In this document: positions 27,434 through 32,476 of the stretch, one piece after another
Position numbering within the stretch: position 1 is the stretch's first letter
How the letters are laid out: every line of letters begins with the position of its first letter
Assembly: GCA_017545665.1 (NCBI GenBank)
Contig: JAFWKQ010000011.1
Span: forward strand, 1 to 32,476
Direction: 5' to 3'
Length of the DNA: 32,476 bases
Origin: Atopobiaceae bacterium
Lineage (GTDB): Bacteria; Actinomycetota; Coriobacteriia; Coriobacteriales; Atopobiaceae
Translations under genes and position numbers: made by a program
The notes under the pieces: model-generated
Database searches by the model: none
What the model was told of the DNA's origin: nothing
What the model saw: the letters and a program-made list of their open reading frames with translations, nothing else

Positions 27434-27451
27434 GGGACGAGACACCGAATC

Positions 27452-28612
27452 CTATCTCCTCCTTCGACGGTCCCTTCCCTCCTGACGGTAGTAGGCCTCC
27501 TTCGCGTCGTACATCGCGTGATCGGCCCGCATCACGAGTCCCTCGGGCGTCGCATCGGGCCAATCGGCGGCGAGCGCATAGCCGCTGGCGAAGTTCAACT
27601 CCACGCCATCGTGGCCCCGCCACGCCTTCGCCCTACGCTCGAGCTCGACGAGCGCCTCGTCTGCCTGTGCCTTGTCCATGTGGGCGAGCACGACGAACTC
27701 GTCCCCTCCGGTGCGGTAGCAGTTGCCAAAGGAGGCAAAGACGTCCCTCACGCAAACCGCGGCAGCGCGTATGAGCTCGTCACCGGCAACGTGTCCCAAG
27801 GTGTCGTTGGTCTCCTTGAGCCCGTTGACGTCCATGCAAAAGACGGCGAGGTCGGCAGGCACGCCCTGCTCGTTAAAACCCTTGAGTTCTTCGGAGTACG
27901 CGCGGCGGCTCCCTATGCCCGTGAGGTCGTCCACCATGAGCAGCGCGCGCTGCTCCTCCATGTTCTTGTCTTGCGCAAGCTGAAAGAACTCGCCGTTTCG
28001 TATGTACAAAAACGCCACGCACAGGGTAAGCGAGAGATAGGCCACCCGCGCCTCCCCGCCAAAGAGCTCCTGCATCGCGACGCCGGTAACCGCAAGGGCC
28101 AAGGTAAGGTAGAGCGACCCGCGATTCTGCTTGCTGAAAGACCGACCGTAGATGACGAACTGAATCGCAAGGATGGCAATCACTGCCAGAAGCACTGCCA
28201 CGTACACGATGTGCAAGTCGCCGTATGTGTAGTGGTTGTTCGCGTCGAGGATGATCATGCGCCCCATGGCAAAGGCAATGGTCTGAAAGACGACGTTGAA
28301 TACTATGAGGGCGTTGAGCGCCTTCTCCCAGCGATTGTGGATCCTTAGCTGCCAGGCTATGGCCCCGCACGCAAGCGGCGTAAGAACATAGTCGGCCCAC
28401 TTGGCCGCAAGGATAGGCCAACCCGGCATTCCCGGCACATCGCCCAGCACCACGCTTAGGCATTCCGCCAGCGCCGAAGCCCCAATGAGTGCGAATTCCG
28501 CGTAGCAGAGCCTGCGCCTGTCGACGCTCATGCGGTTGTTCTCGCGCACAAGCTCGGCCAGGACGGCAAGCGCCATCCAGGTGAGCGCCATAACAGCCGT
28601 ATAGTAAACCAC
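27452..28612 (-). CDS. Seven-TM diguanylate cyclase (GGDEF)
   Basis: This membrane enzyme makes cyclic di-GMP from two GTP. About seven TM helices fill residues 1-205, and a GGDEF domain follows: DDLTG at 228-232 and an intact GGDEF at 302-306 (YRTGGDEFVVL). No RxxD inhibitory site is seen five residues before GGDEF. The C-terminus is Arg-rich. The start is GTG at 28612: AAGGAGG lies 6 bases before it, whereas the longer TTG frame at 28654 has no site. It ends 18 bases from the TetR stop, convergent. The sensed signal is unknown. Confidence 0.9.
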   Translation of the reverse strand: MVYYTAVMALTWMALAVLAELVRENNRMSVDRRRLCYAEFALIGASALAECLSVVLGDVPGMPGWPILAAKWADYVLTPLACGAIAWQLRIHNRWEKALNALIVFNVVFQTIAFAMGRMIILDANNHYTYGDLHIVYVAVLLAVIAILAIQFVIYGRSFSKQNRGSLYLTLALAVTGVAMQELFGGEARVAYLSLTLCVAFLYIRNGEFFQLAQDKNMEEQRALLMVDDLTGIGSRRAYSEELKGFNEQGVPADLAVFCMDVNGLKETNDTLGHVAGDELIRAAAVCVRDVFASFGNCYRTGGDEFVVLAHMDKAQADEALVELERRAKAWRGHDGVELNFASGYALAADWPDATPEGLVMRADHAMYDAKEAYYRQEGRDRRRRR

Positions 28613-28667
28613 GGACGTCCTCCTTCGCTGCACGCCCAGTTCGTATGGGTACAATTATCAATACGTA

Positions 28668-28687
28668 AGGATGCGCGGTCGCATCCT
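28668..28687. promoter_or_regulatory. Inverted repeat upstream of the GGDEF gene
   Basis: AGGATGCG-CGGT-CGCATCCT is a perfect 8-bp stem with a 4-base loop, 56 bases before the GTG start. A candidate operator or 5' leader hairpin. Confidence 0.4.
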
Positions 28688-28834
28688 AATTATCTATTTG
28701 GCTGCATGAGATTACTGTAACAGGGGCCATGGCGCAAGGGCTACCGCCCATGAAATGGGGTGCGCAGACAAAATCGCCGCAGCAAGACGGCGACTCGCAC
28801 GTCGTTTCCCCTCATTCCGCACGCGCAGGACGCG

Positions 28835-28966
28835 TCAGTCGAAGGCCTTATGAAACCAGAAGGCGGACTTCTCGTATCCGAGCTTGTTGAACAGCGTTTG
28901 CGAACCCACACGCCCAAAGCTCGTCGCCGCCCCACGGAATTCGCGCCTCGCACGCGAGCCTCCTCC
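28835..28966 (-). pseudogene. C-terminal fragment, acetyltransferase-like
   Basis: A 43-codon open stretch ends TLFNKLGYEKSAFWFHKAFD followed by TGA. The LF-NKLGYEKS pattern is the usual end of GNAT acetyltransferases. A TGA at ~28967 closes the frame upstream and no start with a ribosome site is seen, so this is probably a truncated remnant. Confidence 0.4.
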
Positions 28967-29031
28967 TCAACGCGCCCAAGTCGCTAGGATTTCACATGCA
29001 AGACGCACTACCCACGCCAATGAGCACCCAT

Positions 29032-29289
29032 TCACACAGCAACGGGATATTCGTATGACCGCGCGTATAGCCCCTCTGGCGCAATATCCACCTCACCGCT
29101 CAGCCATGTTAGTACTCCATCAACGATTTCATGAGTAGCAAACACTTTTTTATCTGCCAGGATCGCGAAGGCAGGCAACGCAAACAGCTCTGTACAGTCC
29201 ACAAGACGTGTCTCTCCTGTCGAGAATTTAACAAGGAGAATACTTCATTATCGCCAGCCTTTAGCAGCCAAAGAATACACCGCGGGCAA
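29032..29289 (-). pseudogene. DUF2442-family protein with in-frame stops
   Basis: Reading down from ~29289, LPAVYSLAAKG is followed by TAA TGA (29050-29045). The frame then continues ILLVKFSTGETRLVDCTEL, ...TWLSGEVDIAPEGLYARSYE, and ends at TGA 29034-29032. FSTGETRLVD and the W-x-x-G-x-DIAPEGLY end are the marks of DUF2442, small proteins often paired with DUF4160 in toxin-antitoxin-like loci. No partner is seen here. The two stops sit between the first and second conserved strands, so the gene looks broken. Confidence 0.55.
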
Positions 29290-29320
29290 AACGACCGCGA
29301 GTGTTGCACTTAGCGCGGAC

Positions 29321-29349
29321 AAAAAAAGGGGGGCACATGTGCCCCCCTT
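29321..29349 (-). terminator. Strong terminator, minus strand
   Basis: AAGGGGGGCACA/TGTGCCCCCCTT (29326-29349) is a perfect 24-base palindrome. On the minus strand it runs into TTTTTTT. It ends the transcript from the recombinase fragment and the small frame at 29362. Confidence 0.85.
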
Positions 29350-29361
29350 GCGATAACTGCC

Positions 29362-29499
29362 TTAGTCCAGATCCTCGCCGTTGCTGGCGATGACCTTCTG
29401 GTAATAGGATAGTTGCAGCAGCTCTCTGAACTGCTGTTTTACCGCATCTGCCTGTTGTTTTGCGCTTTCTTCCCTCACGATTTCGTACACGTAGGTCAC
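29362..29499 (-). CDS. Small hypothetical protein (~45 residues)
   Basis: The frame reads VTYVYEIVREESAKQQ... to ...SNGEDLD then TAA, just before the terminator. Its GTG at 29499 overlaps the TGA of the recombinase fragment, but the frame is also open upstream to 29562, so it may be the tail of a larger broken gene. A helical, Gln/Glu-rich peptide; I do not recognise it. Confidence 0.4.
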   Translation of the reverse strand: MTYVYEIVREESAKQQADAVKQQFRELLQLSYYQKVIASNGEDLD

Positions 29500-29756
29500 G
29501 AATTCACGACACTTTTTTGGTGTCGTTTTTGGTGTTCGTCTCGATTTTCCAGCGTTCCTCCCTCAACGAGCTTGAGTCCGCCAGCCCTCGTTCTATCGCT
29601 TGACCGGTTAAGGATGTCGATTGCCTCCTCGACAGTCGATCGCCTGCATGTGTAGTAGACGCACATCGTAATCTCCATGCTGTCGTGCCCGACGTACTGA
29701 GACACGACGCGCGCGGGCACGCCCGCGTCTATCGCATCGGTTATGAACGGCTTCTC
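29496..29756 (-). pseudogene. Tyrosine recombinase (integrase) C-terminal fragment
   Basis: FITDAIDAGVPARVVSQYVG is followed by HDSMEITMCVYYT: the last catalytic His/Trp-position motif (VGHDS) and the nucleophile Tyr of phage-type integrases. The N-terminal domain and the Arg/HxxR part of the active site are absent; sequence beyond ~29756 is unrelated. This is a decayed remnant of a mobile element. Confidence 0.7.
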
Positions 29757-29904
29757 GGACGCGGTCTTCCTCACCGGCCCGAGCCTTCTCGCCGAGGCCA
29801 GGGCCGCGTACGTCGCGCTCACCCGACTGCTAGTCCCCCCGCTGCGCCCTCGCTCCTCGCTGCCCGCGCATGAGCCGTGGCGTCCCGCCGGCCGACCTGT
29901 GGAA

Positions 29905-29933
29905 GGTCACCGTGGGTCTTCCATCGCTATAAT
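29905..29933 (+). promoter_or_regulatory. Candidate promoter of the export cassette
   Basis: A consensus TATAAT lies at 29928-29933; the -35 (GGTCAC, 29905-29910) is weak. It precedes the HlyD-like start by ~90 bases. Confidence 0.45.
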
Positions 29934-30023
29934 CGCTGATGAGGCATTCCATAAGTTTTAGTTGCGTCATCTCCTGGTAGAGGCTTGAGCCCCCCAGGAA
30001 CATCGGAGGAGGTATTGGGCGAC

Positions 30024-30479
30024 ATGCATAGCGCTGACGAACTCGAGAAGAGCGTGCGCATCACCCCACCGAGCGTATGGGTGGCACTCGTTGCGTTCGC
30101 CGCATTGCTCGCGGGGCTTCTGGCCTGGGGCATTTTCGGAACCATCGCGACAAGGGTACCGACGAAGACCGCCGTTATCAACGGCCAGGCTATTTGCTTC
30201 CTCTCGGAGGGGGACATCAAAAAGATGCACGTAGGCGACGAGGCCGAGGTCGACGGCACGAAGCTCAAAGTCAGCAAGATCTCCACCCTTCCGATCTCGC
30301 GCTCCGAGGCGAGCAAAATCGCAACCGGCGACTATCTGGTCGGCGCGCTGATGCAGGGGGACTGGGCCTACCAGATAACCTTTGAAGGCGATGTCTCCAA
30401 ACTGCCCCAGGACGTGCCGCTCTCCATGGAGATAACGGTGGAGAGAATCGCACCGATAAGCCTACTGTTCAGGAAATAG
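30024..30479 (+). CDS. Short HlyD-like NHLM secretion protein
   Basis: The 151-residue protein has one TM helix (~17-38, VALVAFAALLAGLLAWGIFG) followed by GTIATRVPTKTAV, the usual entry of NHLM membrane-fusion proteins, and a small beta domain. The long helical hairpin of normal HlyD proteins is missing, so it is much shorter than the family. It would link the exporter encoded 39 bases downstream to the outside. The ATG at 30024 has GGAGGAGG 11 bases before it; TTG at 30015 is an alternative. Confidence 0.7.
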   Translation: MHSADELEKSVRITPPSVWVALVAFAALLAGLLAWGIFGTIATRVPTKTAVINGQAICFLSEGDIKKMHVGDEAEVDGTKLKVSKISTLPISRSEASKIATGDYLVGALMQGDWAYQITFEGDVSKLPQDVPLSMEITVERIAPISLLFRK

Positions 30480-30518
30480 CGATGACGGCCGGCACAACAC
30501 AACGGAGGCAGGCAAACC

Positions 30519-32476
30519 ATGGCTAGGGTCACAAGAGTTCCGCAGGTCATGCAGATGGAGGCGCTGGAGTGCGGCGCCGCATGCCTGTCCATGATTTTGG
30601 CGTATTACGGCCGCTGGGTTCCGCTCGAACAGATGCGGACGGATTGTGGCGTATCGCGGAACGGCGTGAGGGTCGAACACCTCTTCAGGGCAGCGGGCAT
30701 CCACGGACTGACCGCCGATTCCGCCAAGATGAGCGCAGCCGACCTCGAGAAGGAGGAGTACCTGCCCTGCATAGCGCTGTGGAAGCGGGGCAGCTTCGTC
30801 GTGGTACGCGGCGTGAGGGGAAACAAGGTGTACCTCAACGACCCCGCCAACGGGCAGGTCAAGGTCGCACTGACGGAATTCGAGGCGGCCTACGACGGGA
30901 CCGTCCTCCTGTTCGAGAAGACCGACTACTTCGAGCCGGGCGGAGAGAAGCCGAACACCCTGAGGTTCGCGTTCGAGCGCCTCTCGGGGTTCAAGTCCTC
31001 CATCGCGTTCGTCATGATGACCGCCGCCATAGTGTCGATGGTGGCAATTGCGACCACGTCACTCGGCCAGGTGTTCATGGACCGCATCCTGACCGGCGAG
31101 AACCCGGATTGGTCAGAAAACCTGGCGCTGCTCATGCTCGTGCTCGCGCTCGTGTCGGGAGTCGTCTCGGTGCTTAACGCCCACTACCTGGTGAGCATCC
31201 AAGGCAAGTCGGCCGTCGTGTCGTCGGCGCGCTTCATGAACCATCTGCTACGACTGCCCGTCGGGTTCTATGCACAGCGGATGATCGGCGACCTGCAGAT
31301 GCGTCAATCCGACAACGAGAAGGTTGCAGCCACACTCGTCGGGCAGCTGGCGCCGGTCCTGATAAACACCGTCCTCCTGCTGCTCTACCTCGGCATCATG
31401 CTTGACTACAGCATTCCTCTGACCATCGTGGGCGTAGCGTCCATACTGCTCAGCGCCCTCGCAGCCGCCTATGTGTCGAAGAAGCGCGTCAACTACACAC
31501 GTGCCAGCGCAAACGCCGGGGGAAGGCTGCATTCCACGACGGTCAACGGCATGGAGATGATCGAGACCATAAAGGCGGCAGGCGCCGAGGCCACCTTCTT
31601 CGATCGGTGGTCGGGTTACCAAGCGGCCAACTACGACATCGCGGCCGACACGACCCTGGTCAACGAGTACCTGGGCACGATACCCCAAGCCATCACGAAG
31701 CTCGCCAACATCATCGTGCTGGTGCTGGGAATCTGGCTCATCGTGGTGGGCAAGTTCTCACCTGGATCCCTGCTTGCGTTCACGGGATTCCTGTCCTCGT
31801 TCATGACGCCCATGAACCAAATGATCGGACTCGGTCAGACGGTTCAGGAGATGCAGACCAAGATGGAGCGGATCGAAGACGTCATGCACTATAAGACCGA
31901 CGTCGAGGAAAACTTCGAGGAGGGCCCCGTGGCGGCAGCCCTCGACCGAACGAAACTGAGCGGACGCGTTGACCTCAAGGACCTCACGTTCGGCTACTCG
32001 CCACTCGATCCGCCACTCATCGAGAACTTCAGCCTGCATCTTGAGCCCGGCCAATGGGTTGCCCTCGTCGGAGGATCAGGAAGCGGAAAGTCTACCATCG
32101 CCAAGCTCGTGTCGGGTCTCTACGTGCCGTGGTCAGGTTCGGTTGAGTTCGACGGAATCCCGCTGGACCAAGTGCCGCATCCCCTTCTGCGCGGGTCGCT
32201 TTCCGTCGTCGACCAAGACATCGTCACCTTCAGTGACACGGTGCTCGACAACGTGACGTTGTGGGACTCATCCATCGAGGACTCCGAGGTGGTCCTCGCC
32301 TGCCGTGATGCGGGAATCCACCAGGAAATCGCCGTACGCAAGGACGGGTACCAGTCCATGATCGCACCACGCGGACGCAACTTCTCGGGTGGCCAGCTAC
32401 AACGCATGGAAATCGCGCGTGCGCTGACGGCCAACCCCTCCATCATCATCCTCGACGAGGCGACGAGCGCGCTCGA
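30519..32476 (+). CDS. NHLM-type C39 peptidase/permease/ATPase exporter (3' end outside window)
   Basis: At least 652 residues are visible. Residues 1-~130 are a C39 peptidase domain with Gln12 and catalytic Cys18 (ALECGAACL) and D108 in LNDPANG. At the catalytic His place (NHFVV in relatives) the sequence reads R-G-S92-FVVV, so His is missing. An ABC-exporter membrane domain follows (~145-430), then the ATPase: Walker A GGSGSGKST, signature FSGGQLQR and Walker B IIILDEATSAL at the edge. The family cleaves double-Gly leaders and exports microcin-type peptides. With the dyad broken it may bind but not cut. The ATG follows GGAGG. No precursor peptide is seen in the window. Confidence 0.85.
   Translation, partial: MARVTRVPQVMQMEALECGAACLSMILAYYGRWVPLEQMRTDCGVSRNGVRVEHLFRAAGIHGLTADSAKMSAADLEKEEYLPCIALWKRGSFVVVRGVRGNKVYLNDPANGQVKVALTEFEAAYDGTVLLFEKTDYFEPGGEKPNTLRFAFERLSGFKSSIAFVMMTAAIVSMVAIATTSLGQVFMDRILTGENPDWSENLALLMLVLALVSGVVSVLNAHYLVSIQGKSAVVSSARFMNHLLRLPVGFYAQRMIGDLQMRQSDNEKVAATLVGQLAPVLINTVLLLLYLGIMLDYSIPLTIVGVASILLSALAAAYVSKKRVNYTRASANAGGRLHSTTVNGMEMIETIKAAGAEATFFDRWSGYQAANYDIAADTTLVNEYLGTIPQAITKLANIIVLVLGIWLIVVGKFSPGSLLAFTGFLSSFMTPMNQMIGLGQTVQEMQTKMERIEDVMHYKTDVEENFEEGPVAAALDRTKLSGRVDLKDLTFGYSPLDPPLIENFSLHLEPGQWVALVGGSGSGKSTIAKLVSGLYVPWSGSVEFDGIPLDQVPHPLLRGSLSVVDQDIVTFSDTVLDNVTLWDSSIEDSEVVLACRDAGIHQEIAVRKDGYQSMIAPRGRNFSGGQLQRMEIARALTANPSIIILDEATSAL

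Larger units (their letters stand above)
28613..29985. other. Region of gene fragments between GGDEF and export genes
   Basis: About 1.4 kb with no intact gene of normal length. It holds minus-strand remnants of an acetyltransferase-like protein, a DUF2442 protein and a tyrosine recombinase, one strong terminator and a small frame. It reads as decayed mobile DNA next to an acquired export cassette. Confidence 0.65.

Overview
The window looks like the chromosome of a GC-rich, Gram-positive, gut- or mucosa-type actinobacterium, most likely of the class Coriobacteriia (Collinsella/Olsenella-like). The reasons are a sortase-type Cna-B repeat adhesin, PTS sugar uptake, a PacL/CtpC-like metal-efflux pair, a rubredoxin/ferritin redox pair typical of anaerobes, and strong Shine-Dalgarno sites. 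The assignment is an inference from gene content only.

Positions 1-8811 (minus) hold one uninterrupted reading frame of at least 2,937 codons for a secreted giant surface protein. It has a signal peptide, an acidic N-terminal region, a mid-region of degenerate and insertion-bearing Cna-B/pilin-type domains, and then at least eight tandem Cna-B domains running off the left edge; the C-terminus is not in the window. Positions 8887-13066 are a beta-glucoside locus: PTS EIIC, an RpiR regulator and a GH1 6-phospho-beta-glucosidase. EIIC and the regulator each carry a one-base insertion; GH1 is intact. Positions 13145-15923 hold a Gfo/Idh/MocA oxidoreductase and, divergently, an iron-type alcohol dehydrogenase with a cupin. 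Positions 16001-18969 (minus) hold a family-6-like DNA glycosylase, a P-type metal ATPase and its small PacL-like partner.

Positions 19114-23557 hold an ABC pair: a MacB/LolD-type ATPase whose Walker B catalytic Glu is replaced by Val, and a 1,244-residue FtsX-type permease. The second extracellular domain of the permease contains fifteen 13-residue repeats followed by sixteen 14-residue repeats. Downstream (23558-24297) is a gene-free stretch with a long hairpin element, a candidate standalone small RNA ending in a strong terminator, and two tandem copies of a 70-base inverted-repeat element. Positions 24298-28612 carry a ferritin-like protein, a metallo-beta-lactamase/rubredoxin fusion, a ZIP metal transporter with a divergent TetR regulator, and a 7-TM diguanylate cyclase.

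Positions 28613-29985 are a graveyard of fragments (acetyltransferase-like end, DUF2442 protein, tyrosine-recombinase C-terminus). From 30024 an NHLM-type (nitrile-hydratase-leader microcin) export cassette begins: a short HlyD-like protein and a C39-peptidase ABC exporter whose catalytic His is replaced by Ser, cut by the right edge. Metal and redox handling (ZIP, CtpC/PacL-like, ferritin, rubredoxin) recurs across the middle of the window. The most unusual items are the repeat-bearing ABC permease with its altered ATPase, the two hairpins that share a 40-base core but have unrelated self-complementary arms, and the small-RNA/tandem-IR intergenic region.
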